NCBI GenBank assembly: GCA_041725955.1
Contig: JBGRQE010000001.1
Span: 62,001 to 126,000 of the forward strand
Direction: 5' to 3'
Origin: JBGRPZ01 sp041725955
Lineage (GTDB): Bacteria; Bacteroidota; Bacteroidia; Bacteroidales; JBGRPZ01
Length of the DNA stretch: 64,000 bases
Both the position numbers and the translations under genes were made by a program. The stretch's first letter is position 1; each line of letters starts with the position of its first letter. The notes under the pieces were generated by a model that was not told where the DNA came from, did not search any database, and was given only the letters and a program-made list of their open reading frames with translations. Below, piece after piece: positions 54,655 to 63,590 of this stretch.

Positions 54655-57600
54655 ATGAAGAGAGGAATTTTACACTCATTTAAATTTCTTAGTTTGTTGG
54701 TTGTGTTGTTATGTTTGGGAGGAACATTACAAGCACAGCAAATTAATCTTAACCGTGATGGATTAACACAGTTAAGTTCCCAAAACCTTAATGACTGGAA
54801 TATTTCATTTAAAAATGAAATCGCAAATCTTAGTGTAAACAAAATTAAAACCAGCAGAAGAGCATTTGTTCGACTTTCTGCTGCAGGTTATGTAAAAACA
54901 GGAAAACCTGGATATCCAGAGCTTCCTTCAAAACGTGAAATTATTGAAATACCTTTAGGTGCAACTCCTAAGGTAAGAATCAAAGATTTTAATGTAAAAG
55001 AGATTTCTTTGGAGGATTATTCAAATGGAATGAAAATTATTCCTGCTCAACCTCCAATGTTTAAAAGCTCAGATTTTCAGGATTTTGTCTATAATAAAGA
55101 GGCTTATAAAATCGATGAATTTAATGTAAGCGAGCTTGTTGAGATTAAAACTCTTGGAATTATGCGCGGTAGCCGATTGGCATTACTTAGCATTAATCCT
55201 GTGCGTTATAACCCTTTAACCAACACCATAAAGGTGTTTGAAGATATTGAGTTTGATATAATTATGGAGGGTGCTGATTTAAAAGCGACCTATGACCTAA
55301 AGGCTAGAACTGCTTCAACTGTTTTTGACCAACTTAGACAAAAGATGGTTTTCAATAGTAGAAGTAAAGCTAATTTCACTAAATATCCTGTGAAGTATGT
55401 AATTATTGCAGATAGAAAATTCGAAAATGCATTACAAGACTTTATCTCTTGGAAAATTCAAAAAGGATTTAATGTAATTACTGCTTATACTGATGAATCG
55501 GGTGTTGGAAAAACTACAACTTCTATAAAAGGTTATATAAAGGGTTTGTATGATGCGGGAACAGATAAAGATCCTGCTCCATCATATGTGCTTTTTGTTG
55601 GTGATGTAGAGCAAATTCCAGCTTTTGAGCCTAAGCAAACTGGTGAGACCGACCGTTTATATTGTGAATTTACAGGTGATTTATTCCCTGAAATTTATTA
55701 TGGACGTTTTTCTGTTCAAACCGAAGAGCAATGTCGTGCAATTGTTGAGAAAACATTAATGTATGAAAAGTGCAATATGCCTGATAAATCATACCTTAAT
55801 GATGTATTTATGATTGCAGGTGTTGATAAGGACAAAGCTCCTGTATATGGAAATCCTTCTTTGCGCTATGGTTTGGAAAACTACTTTAATAAAGAGCATA
55901 ATTTAGAAGTAGAATCCTATTATTATCCAGAATCGGCAAGTAAACATGAAGAAATACTTGCTGCTGTTAGTCGTGGAGTTTCTTATTCAAACTATACTGC
56001 CCATTGTACTCCAAAAGGTTGGGGCGATCCTGCATTTGAGGTTCAAGATGTTGATAAGCTAACCAATAAAGACAAATATGGATTATTGGTAGGTAACTGT
56101 TGTTCTTCATCTGAGTTTGCTCAAGATGAAGCTTTCAGTGAAAAACTTACCCGTACAGCTCAAAAAGGTGCATGGGGTTATATTGGAGCTTCTAATTCAT
56201 CATTATGGGATGAAGATTTTTACTGGAGTGTTGGTTTATGTGAGATAGGAAATGGTACTCCAAAATACAATGAGTCTGGCCTAGGGTTATGGGATCGTTT
56301 GTTTCATGAAAATGGAGAAACTTTCGAAAAGTGGTATGTAACTGGTGGTCAAATGCTTTTTGCAGGAAACCTATCTGTAACCGCATCAGGATCTGAGTAT
56401 ACAAAATATTATTGGGATATCTATAATATGGTAGGAGATCCTTCAACTATGGTTTATTTAGGAATTCCAGAGCCTATTACTGCTGTTTATGAGGAAACTA
56501 TTAATCAGTCTTCAAATATTTTAGAAGTAAAAACTGAGCCTTATGGTTATATCGGTGTAAGTAAGGGAACTACTCTATATGGAGCTGCTTTAGCAGATAA
56601 AGATGGTTTTGCTGTAGTGCCTTTAAAAGGACTTAATGATTTGGGAAAAGTTAAGGTTACTATTACAGCACAAAATAAAGAACCTTTTGTTGGTGAACTT
56701 ACAGTAAAAATTGCTGATGGCCCATATGTAGTTATGGAAAAATATACCATAATAGATAAAGATGCAAATAATAATGGTGTTGTTGAATTTGGCGAAACTA
56801 TAAAGTTTGATCTGGATCTTAAAAATTATGGTAATAAAGAAGCTACTGGATTGAAATTGGAATTAACATCTGAAGATCAATTTATAGATATAAAGAAATC
56901 GACTATCGACTTTGATAATATCACTCCAGGAACTTTGGCTTCAATGAAAGATCTGTTTGAAGTGAAGATATCTGAACTGGTACCCAACAATCATGAGGCA
57001 AGATTGAAAATGAAAATTACATGTGATCAACAGGAATGGACTAGTTGGCTTATATTGCATTGTAAATCAGTTGATTTTGTTACCAAGCCATATGTTATTA
57101 CTGAAGAGATTGAAGGTGATGGTGATGGCCAACCTGATAATGGAGAAAAAATTCGTCTAAGAATTAGTATTGATAATCAGGGTGAAGCTGCTATTGATGA
57201 CGTTACTGCAAAATTGGATTTGAAGGAAACCGAATTTGCAAGTATTAGTAATCCTGTTTATAAAATTGCACATATTGGTGCTAAGGAATTGGTGGAAGTA
57301 ATTTTCGATCTTGAAATTGCAAGTAAGTGTCCAATGGGTAAAGCCATTGATTTTAAAGTCACTTATTCTAAAGGTGATATAAGTATTGAAAAAGAATACT
57401 TTATAAAAATAGGAGCTACAATTGAAGATTTTGAAACTGGCGATTTCTCATTGATGCCATGGAAAAATTATGGAAATAAAGAATGGGTTATTGCTGATGG
57501 AGGTCCTGATGGATCAAAAAAGTATGCCTATACTAAACTTGTAAATAGTTCTACCAATTCGATAATGGAAGTAGACTTTGAAGCAGGTAGAGATGACTTT

Positions 57601-59226
57601 ATAAGTTTTGATGTGAAGTTTTCTACTGAAGAAGATTACGATTATTTAACCTTCTATGTGGATAATACTTTAGTTAGAAGCTGGTCGGGAGAAATGGATT
57701 GGGTACATGTAAAATATCCAATTAAAAAAGGAAAGCACAACTTTAAATGGGAATTTGAACGTGATTGGGCAGGAGGATATGGCGAAAATGCTGTTGGTAT
57801 TGATAATATAGCTTTTCCTGTGCCAAAACCTACTGATGGTCCATTGATTAAGTTCTTAAAAGCAGAAGTCAATCTTGCCGGTGATACTTATGTATGTCAA
57901 GGGAAAGATTTTGGTATAAACTTTAAAGTAAAAAGTTTAGGTACAGAAACTGCGTCAGGATTAAAAATAGAATTAAAATCTGATGATTCTGATTTGATAC
58001 CTGTCGTTTCAGAATATACTTTAGGTGATTTGGAAGTTGGTGAATCTATAGAAAAATCGGATGAACTTAAATTCAAGTTATCAAAAACCTACCCGAATGA
58101 TAAAGAAATTCCTGCTAAGATAATTGTTACTGATGGAACCAATTCATGGGAAAAGGTAATTATTATTAAAGGTAAAGCTATTATTCTGGATGCAGGGAAT
58201 TTCCTTAAGATTGATGATGCTGAAGGGAATAAAAATAGACAATTAGATCCGGGAGAGACTGCAAATATTACATTTTCTGTAGTCAATAATGGTGAAGCAG
58301 GGCTGAAAGATGTAAATTTAGATGCGTTACTCAGCTGTGATAATTTAAGTGTTGAAATTTTAGAGAAAGATGCTAGAATTACTTCTTTGGTTATAGGAGA
58401 AGAAGAAAAAGTGACCTTCAAAGTGAAAATAGGCGATGATATTAAAGATTTTGATGAGCTAGATTTCAATCTGAAAGTATTTAATGATAACTTTGAAGGT
58501 GATGTTCCTTTTAAATTTATTGCTGGATTGAATGTGGAAGACTTTGAAAGTCAAAAAATTTCACCATATTTATGGCAGAAATCGGGTAATAAAAATTGGG
58601 AAATTGTTGCAGGTGGTTTAGGTAGTTCTAAGTATCTGGCACAAGCTGAATTAGACGATGCCAATCAAATGGCTGTTTTGGAGCTGGTAGGTAATTTTAT
58701 TGAAGGAAAAAAAATGTCTTTTGATTTTAAAGCAGATCTTGATAGAGATTTTGCCTCATTTGAATTTCGTGTTGATGATATCTTGAAAGGAAAATGGAAT
58801 AGTGCAAAAGATTGGAAAAAGATGAAATTTAGAGTTCCTGCCGGAGAACATCGTTTGACTTTTAAGCTAAGCAGTACTGATAATAAACCTACTAAACCTC
58901 AAATTATACAAATCGATAATATTGTGCTTCCTATAGCTCAAAAAGTTGGTGTTGAGCGTATAGAGAATTGTGTAACTAATGTTTCGATTTATCCAAATCC
59001 TGCGAAAGATCATGTTAACATTTCTTATGAGAATAAGAAGCAAGCTGAAATTTCGATTCTGATATATAACTCGTTGGGACAATTGGTTAAAGAATCTGCA
59101 CAAGGTGTTAAATTTGTAGGAGAGCATGAACTACAATTTTCATTGGAAAATATGCTTCCTGGAGCTTATCAATGTGTGATTAAGGTTGGAGAAGTAAAAA
59201 TTGTCCAGAAACTTATTGTTCAGTAG
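54655..59226 (+). CDS. Gingipain-like C25 cysteine protease with T9SS sorting domain (1)
   Basis: This is a secreted protease of 1523 residues. A signal peptide (FLSLLVVLLCLGGTLQAQ) and a pro-region to about residue 245 precede the C25 domain (about 246-595). The catalytic pair is His450 (SNYTAHCTPKGWG) and Cys483 (VGNCCSSSEF); their spacing of 33 equals that of His211-Cys244 in RgpB. The usual AHG/GHG is AHC here. Then come CARDB-like domains and two cleaved-adhesin-type jelly-roll modules (starting near 922 and 1293). The T9SS C-terminal sorting domain begins at about 1441 (NVSIYPNPAKDHVNISYEN). It should be exported and anchored on, or released from, the cell surface. Peptide specificity is not readable. 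Confidence 0.93.
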   Translation: MKRGILHSFKFLSLLVVLLCLGGTLQAQQINLNRDGLTQLSSQNLNDWNISFKNEIANLSVNKIKTSRRAFVRLSAAGYVKTGKPGYPELPSKREIIEIPLGATPKVRIKDFNVKEISLEDYSNGMKIIPAQPPMFKSSDFQDFVYNKEAYKIDEFNVSELVEIKTLGIMRGSRLALLSINPVRYNPLTNTIKVFEDIEFDIIMEGADLKATYDLKARTASTVFDQLRQKMVFNSRSKANFTKYPVKYVIIADRKFENALQDFISWKIQKGFNVITAYTDESGVGKTTTSIKGYIKGLYDAGTDKDPAPSYVLFVGDVEQIPAFEPKQTGETDRLYCEFTGDLFPEIYYGRFSVQTEEQCRAIVEKTLMYEKCNMPDKSYLNDVFMIAGVDKDKAPVYGNPSLRYGLENYFNKEHNLEVESYYYPESASKHEEILAAVSRGVSYSNYTAHCTPKGWGDPAFEVQDVDKLTNKDKYGLLVGNCCSSSEFAQDEAFSEKLTRTAQKGAWGYIGASNSSLWDEDFYWSVGLCEIGNGTPKYNESGLGLWDRLFHENGETFEKWYVTGGQMLFAGNLSVTASGSEYTKYYWDIYNMVGDPSTMVYLGIPEPITAVYEETINQSSNILEVKTEPYGYIGVSKGTTLYGAALADKDGFAVVPLKGLNDLGKVKVTITAQNKEPFVGELTVKIADGPYVVMEKYTIIDKDANNNGVVEFGETIKFDLDLKNYGNKEATGLKLELTSEDQFIDIKKSTIDFDNITPGTLASMKDLFEVKISELVPNNHEARLKMKITCDQQEWTSWLILHCKSVDFVTKPYVITEEIEGDGDGQPDNGEKIRLRISIDNQGEAAIDDVTAKLDLKETEFASISNPVYKIAHIGAKELVEVIFDLEIASKCPMGKAIDFKVTYSKGDISIEKEYFIKIGATIEDFETGDFSLMPWKNYGNKEWVIADGGPDGSKKYAYTKLVNSSTNSIMEVDFEAGRDDFISFDVKFSTEEDYDYLTFYVDNTLVRSWSGEMDWVHVKYPIKKGKHNFKWEFERDWAGGYGENAVGIDNIAFPVPKPTDGPLIKFLKAEVNLAGDTYVCQGKDFGINFKVKSLGTETASGLKIELKSDDSDLIPVVSEYTLGDLEVGESIEKSDELKFKLSKTYPNDKEIPAKIIVTDGTNSWEKVIIIKGKAIILDAGNFLKIDDAEGNKNRQLDPGETANITFSVVNNGEAGLKDVNLDALLSCDNLSVEILEKDARITSLVIGEEEKVTFKVKIGDDIKDFDELDFNLKVFNDNFEGDVPFKFIAGLNVEDFESQKISPYLWQKSGNKNWEIVAGGLGSSKYLAQAELDDANQMAVLELVGNFIEGKKMSFDFKADLDRDFASFEFRVDDILKGKWNSAKDWKKMKFRVPAGEHRLTFKLSSTDNKPTKPQIIQIDNIVLPIAQKVGVERIENCVTNVSIYPNPAKDHVNISYENKKQAEISILIYNSLGQLVKESAQGVKFVGEHELQFSLENMLPGAYQCVIKVGEVKIVQKLIVQ

Positions 59227-59250
59227 TAACTTATTAAAGTATACTGCAAA

Positions 59251-59279
59251 AGGGTTTTCCTGATTTTCAGGGAAACCCT
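59251..59279. terminator. Hairpin between the two C25 protease genes
   Basis: AGGGTTTTCC (59251-59260) pairs with GGGAAACCCT (59270-59279) with one mismatch and a 9-nt loop. It lies in the 86-bp gap between the proteases. The T-run beyond it is weak, so it may only partly stop transcription and set relative levels of the two proteins. Confidence 0.55.
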
Positions 59280-59312
59280 AATGTTGTTCTTTTTACAAAC
59301 CAAAGTGATATT

Positions 59313-62300
59313 ATGAGAAGGTTGTTATGCATTGTTTTGGCCTTTCTTTTTGGAGTGAATGTAAAGGCCTCTGAAGATTGGAAAGTAAAATATCGTGAAG
59401 AGAGTAAAGTTTTGCAATTGGAATTTAGTGTTGCGAACTTTAAACTTGAAAAAATTCTTGCAAGTGGTAAGGAATTTTCCAAACTGAATTTTGAAGGAGG
59501 GGTGGTTTTAGATAAAAAGGGATTTGCAAAATTACCTTATGTGCATGCTTCATTGCAGATAGATGATTTAAGTGGTTATAAACTTAAAGTTAGAGCTACC
59601 GAATTTGAAGAAATACAATTAGAATATCCTTTGTTGCCTTCTAAGGGTAAGTTAACCCGTGACAGAAAACCATCAACAATTCCTTATGAGGTTAGTGATG
59701 CTTCTTTGGTCGATAGTTGGTACCCTTTGGAATTATGTAAAACTTCAGATCCTTTTATCTTCAGAGATATAAGAGGAATTAATGTATATTTTAGTCCTTT
59801 TCAGTATAATGGTTTAAAAAAGAAACTTAGAATTTGTAAAAAAGCTGTTATAGAACTTGTTCCAACAAAAGGTAATGGTAAAAATCCATTAATCAATAAG
59901 TTGAATGTACAGGTTAAAGACATGAAAGGTGCATATAAAAGTATCTTTATAAATTCTGAAAATAATACTCGTAAAAAGCGACTTTCTGTTCAGGAAAATG
60001 GTAGTATCTTGGTTTTAACTCCAGCAAAATATGATGAAGCTATTCAGCCATATATTACTTGGAAAATAGAAAAAGGTTTTAAGGTTTATAAAGAGATTGT
60101 ACCTGTAAAAGCTTTGGTTAAAGAGAATATTAAAAAGCAGTTTAAAGATCATAATGATATTCTTTATGTATTATTGGTTGGTGATTGGGATGATATTCGT
60201 TCGGAAACCAATGGAGTTATAAAGAATGTTCCCACCGACCCCATGTTGGGCTGTGTTGTTGGTGACGACTATTATCCAGACTTAAGTGTTGGTAGGTTTT
60301 CCATAAATTCTCCAGAGGAATTAGGTGTGATGGTAAATAAAGTCATTAACTACGAAAAAAATCCTCAAGGAGATTTCTATAAAAGTGCATTGCATATTGC
60401 TTCGTCAGAAGGACCTGGAGATGATGGAGAAATTGATTTTGAACATCAGGAAGTAATCTGGAATGAAAAACTAAGTAAGTTTACTTATAATGATCAATAT
60501 ACTTGTTATGAGCCTGATGATAAAAAAGAATATATAAGGAAAGCGCTGAGTGATGGTGTTGGGATTATTAACTATTGTGGTCACGGAAATAAAAATACTT
60601 GGGTAACTTCAGGCTTCGATATTTCTGAAGTAAATAATCTTTCAAATAATAATATGCTCCCATTTATTATATCTGTAGCATGTAATAATGGTGATTTCTT
60701 TTATGGAGGAGATTGTTTTGCAGAGGCGTGGACGAAAAAAAAGAATGGTGGAGCTATTGCTATGTTAGCTTCAACTATAGCGCAACCATGGGATCCTCCA
60801 TTGCGAGGTCAAGATTATTTTAACGACCTGCTTACAGGCGGTTTTAATTACGAAGAATCAGAAACAAATGGTACGTCTACTACCGAAGGAAGAACTACTT
60901 TTGGATCATTAGTAACCAATGCTTTTGTTTTAATGTATTCGGAATCTAATGCATTGGCAGATTTGGAAACCATTCAAACTTGGACAACTTTTGGAGATCC
61001 TAGCCTTCAAGTGCGTACTGATATAGCAAAGCCTTTGACTATATCAAATAATCTAATTATAAAAGATCAAATCTTTTCTGCACAGGTAACTTCAAAAGGA
61101 CAAGTTGTTGAAAATGCATTAGTATCTATTTCTGGTAATGGAAAAATGTTTAGTGCTTATACTGATGCTAATGGAAATGTAAATATCAATCATTCTTTTC
61201 AAAGTGGTGAAGTGAAATTAGTTGTTACAGGCTTTAATTTAAATACCATTTATAATACTCAAATTGTTCATACTGGTGAAGAAGCTATAGTGGCTTTAGA
61301 CAAATTATATGGTAGTAATAATGAACAAAAACTGAATGTTGGTGAGCAGGTAGATTTAAGCTTGGATATTACGAACAAAGGTAAGAAAACAGCTGAAAAT
61401 ATTGTTGTTGAATTGTCATCTAAAGATCCAAATATTACTGTTCTTAATTCAACGCTTACAGTTTCTTCTCTTGAAAGTCTGGAGTTAAAGAAAATTGAAA
61501 AGGCTTTTAAAGTAAAAGTGGCAGGTGATTTAACCAATGGCCATATTGTTCAAATGAGATTTGATATTTTATCAGATGCATTCACTAATACCGTATACAA
61601 AAGTTTTGTTGTAAGAGCTCCTGAAATTAATCTGAAGAATAACTTCCATTTCGAGAATATGGAAGGTGAAGAAATTTCATTCTTACAAAAAAAATCAACA
61701 GTTAAGTTTATTGCTGAAATAGAAAATATTGGAGAGCTGCCTTCTGATTCTTTTACTATTGAGTTAAAGAATGATGAAAGTGGGTTAAAGATTATAAATA
61801 GTCAAAGAACTATTGATGAAATACCTGGAAAGACTGTAGAAACTATTATCTTCAATCTGGAAATTGAAGATAAATATTTCCCAAGTGTTCTTACTAAATT
61901 TTATTTGCTTGTTGGCTTCGGAGATAAAATAATTTCAGAAGAAATACCTATTCGTATAGATCCTATAATTGAAACTTTTGAAAGTCAGGATTTTTCTAAA
62001 TTAGAATGGGTAATGCAAGGTGATGCCGATTGGATTATTGATAGTCCAGGTGTTAATAAAGAAGGTTTTTGTGCAAGGTCTGGAAAAATTAAAGATAACC
62101 AAACATCTGCATTAACGTTGAATTATAATTGTGTTGGCTCCGACTATATAACATTTTTTGTAAAAACTTCTTGTGAACCATCATATGATATGCTTAAGTT
62201 TTATATTGATAATTTAGAACATAAGATAAGTTGGAGTGGTAAGAATGATTGGGTTGAAGTAAAGATTGACATAACGGAAGGAAACCATACTTTTAAATGG

Positions 62301-62672
62301 GAATATGAAAAAGATGGATATCAAAAGGTTGGAGAAGATGCTGTTTGGATAGATAGAATATGCTTCCCAAGAACAGATAATCGATTGAATGTTGTTGTCC
62401 CTGCAATGTATTCTTCTGAATTTGAGGTATTTCCGAATCCTATTGATGATTATATGACAATTACATTAAATAGCGAGAATAACAATAAGCCTATTCAAAT
62501 GGAGATTTACAATGTAAATGGTCAAATTGTTGGTAGTAATATCTTAAATTGTGTAAAAGGTAAAAATCGTTTCCGATTAGACATGGGTCAGTATAATCTA
62601 AAATCCGGAGTTTACTTTTGCAGAATAAAGCTAAGAGATAAACTTCTTTCGAAGAAAATAATTAAACTATAG
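59313..62672 (+). CDS. Gingipain-like C25 cysteine protease with T9SS sorting domain (2)
   Basis: This is a second, diverged paralogue of 1119 residues. The signal peptide is LLCIVLAFLFGVNVKA. The C25 domain (about 225-570) has His424 in INYCGHGNKNTW and Cys457 in ISVACNNGDF, again 33 residues apart and closer to the Kgp-type motif (VACVNGDF). After it come CARDB-like domains and one adhesin-type jelly-roll module (from about 887, IETFESQDFS). The T9SS sorting domain follows (FEVFPNPIDDYMTITLNS to the terminal KKIIKL). It has one adhesin module fewer than the upstream paralogue, which explains most of the length difference. A strong terminator follows. Confidence 0.93.
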   Translation: MRRLLCIVLAFLFGVNVKASEDWKVKYREESKVLQLEFSVANFKLEKILASGKEFSKLNFEGGVVLDKKGFAKLPYVHASLQIDDLSGYKLKVRATEFEEIQLEYPLLPSKGKLTRDRKPSTIPYEVSDASLVDSWYPLELCKTSDPFIFRDIRGINVYFSPFQYNGLKKKLRICKKAVIELVPTKGNGKNPLINKLNVQVKDMKGAYKSIFINSENNTRKKRLSVQENGSILVLTPAKYDEAIQPYITWKIEKGFKVYKEIVPVKALVKENIKKQFKDHNDILYVLLVGDWDDIRSETNGVIKNVPTDPMLGCVVGDDYYPDLSVGRFSINSPEELGVMVNKVINYEKNPQGDFYKSALHIASSEGPGDDGEIDFEHQEVIWNEKLSKFTYNDQYTCYEPDDKKEYIRKALSDGVGIINYCGHGNKNTWVTSGFDISEVNNLSNNNMLPFIISVACNNGDFFYGGDCFAEAWTKKKNGGAIAMLASTIAQPWDPPLRGQDYFNDLLTGGFNYEESETNGTSTTEGRTTFGSLVTNAFVLMYSESNALADLETIQTWTTFGDPSLQVRTDIAKPLTISNNLIIKDQIFSAQVTSKGQVVENALVSISGNGKMFSAYTDANGNVNINHSFQSGEVKLVVTGFNLNTIYNTQIVHTGEEAIVALDKLYGSNNEQKLNVGEQVDLSLDITNKGKKTAENIVVELSSKDPNITVLNSTLTVSSLESLELKKIEKAFKVKVAGDLTNGHIVQMRFDILSDAFTNTVYKSFVVRAPEINLKNNFHFENMEGEEISFLQKKSTVKFIAEIENIGELPSDSFTIELKNDESGLKIINSQRTIDEIPGKTVETIIFNLEIEDKYFPSVLTKFYLLVGFGDKIISEEIPIRIDPIIETFESQDFSKLEWVMQGDADWIIDSPGVNKEGFCARSGKIKDNQTSALTLNYNCVGSDYITFFVKTSCEPSYDMLKFYIDNLEHKISWSGKNDWVEVKIDITEGNHTFKWEYEKDGYQKVGEDAVWIDRICFPRTDNRLNVVVPAMYSSEFEVFPNPIDDYMTITLNSENNNKPIQMEIYNVNGQIVGSNILNCVKGKNRFRLDMGQYNLKSGVYFCRIKLRDKLLSKKIIKL

Positions 62673-62692
62673 TATTTTAATAATTATATATG

Positions 62693-62732
62693 AAAAGCCT
62701 GGTAAAGTTATATTTATCAGGCTTTTTTTGTT
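62693..62732 (+). terminator. Intrinsic terminator after the second C25 protease
   Basis: AAAAGCCTGGTAAA (62693-62706) pairs with TTTATCAGGCTTTT (62713-62726), with one G-U pair and a 6-nt loop. A run of T continues to about 62729 and beyond. It lies 20 bp after the stop. Confidence 0.9.
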
Positions 62733-62857
62733 TTTTTCAAATTCAATATACTAGATTCTTTTATTGACACAGCCCTTTGAGAGCAGACCCCTTGCTAAGG
62801 TAACTTCTCTAAGCAATGTTACTATGTTTTTAGATCAAGACAAGTAATGATCGTACT

Positions 62858-63021
62858 ATAACCTAGGAGGTATTCATCCAAAAGCTAGGAGGTATTCATC
62901 CAAAAGCTAGGAGGTATTCATCCAAAAGCTAGGAGGTATTCATCCAAAAGCTAGGAGGTTTTTATCCAAAAGCTAGGAGGTTTAGGATCAATCAAGGGTA
63001 TGCTAAGTAGTAATTGAAGGT
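62858..63021 (-). repeat. Dispersed 22-bp-core repeat element, copy C (inverted)
   Basis: Contiguous 22-bp units run from 62863. Four are identical (62863-62950), a fifth carries TTTTTATCC (62951-62972), and a degenerate sixth ends near 62993. Read on the minus strand, the units contain GATGAATACCTCCTAG, and one contains GATAAAAACCTCCTAG, the exact core of copy A. The remaining six bases of the unit differ (CTTTTG against ATATTT). TAGTAATTGAAGGT at 63008-63021 resembles the inverted left arm of copies A and B. This is the same element family in opposite orientation, more diverged. Confidence 0.88.
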
Positions 63022-63102
63022 GCTGCCGAGTCATTTTTATAGCTTTATTTTCTTATATTATATGCTATGAATTATAGATAGCAGATTCAATTAAAAAATC
63101 CC

Positions 63103-63133
63103 TTTGACTTTTCTTTTTTCTTTTCTAAATTTG
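63103..63133 (+). promoter_or_regulatory. Exact-consensus promoter without an obvious gene
   Basis: TTTG (63103-63106), 19 bp, TAAATTTG (63126-63133) matches the Bacteroidota housekeeping promoter exactly. The next ATG (63141) opens only 14 codons (MKGTIILAIEDIVM, stop at 63183-63185). Transcription would continue toward the RND adaptor 450 bp away unless stopped. An A/T-rich hairpin, AATTTTCGA/TCGAAAATT (63280-63312), is followed by TTTTT. The product could be a small RNA, a leader, or the remnant of a lost gene. I see no longer ORF in 62994-63590. Confidence 0.55.
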
Positions 63134-63543
63134 CCGACCTATGAAGGGTACTATTATTTTAGCGATAGAGGATATTGTAATGTAAGGATCTGGCATAACA
63201 GGATGTTATGTTTAAGATTCATTTTCCTACCATTAATGAAATCAGTTATTTTATAATTGAACGGGTTGTTGTATATCTTAATTTTCGACATGAATTATAG
63301 CTTTCGAAAATTTTTATACGCCAATCTGTAAGTTCAAGGCCTTTTGTCTTGAGTAAATATTGCTTATAGAAAAAAGTAGTGAAGACGCAATGAGCTATTT
63401 TTCATATTCAATATTTTCTTTAAGGATAAAAATTTGGCAGTGGTTATATTTTTGAATTTCCTGGAAATTATCTATTCCTGGATATTTAAAAATGTAAGAT
63501 TTAATTTAGCAAGAATGGAAATTTCTTTGTTAAATTAGAGAAA

Positions 63544-63551
63544 TATATTTG
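63544..63551 (+). promoter_or_regulatory. -7 box of the RND adaptor gene at the window end
   Basis: TATATTTG followed by CAA matches TAnnTTTG and lies 39 bp before the ATG at 63591. TTTC at 63522-63525, 18 bp upstream, is one base off the -33 box. Confidence 0.5.
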
Positions 63552-63590
63552 CAATGCTGGAGCGAATAATTCATTGAAATTAAATTTATT

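Noticed and set aside
62863..62993. Tandem 22-bp units as a CRISPR array
   Set aside because: Units abut with no unique spacers, there is no cas gene, and the same family recurs at two other sites with conserved arms.
63139..63315. 6S RNA downstream of the consensus promoter
   Set aside because: The length would fit, but the 5' and 3' ends do not pair and no long central-bubble hairpin is visible.
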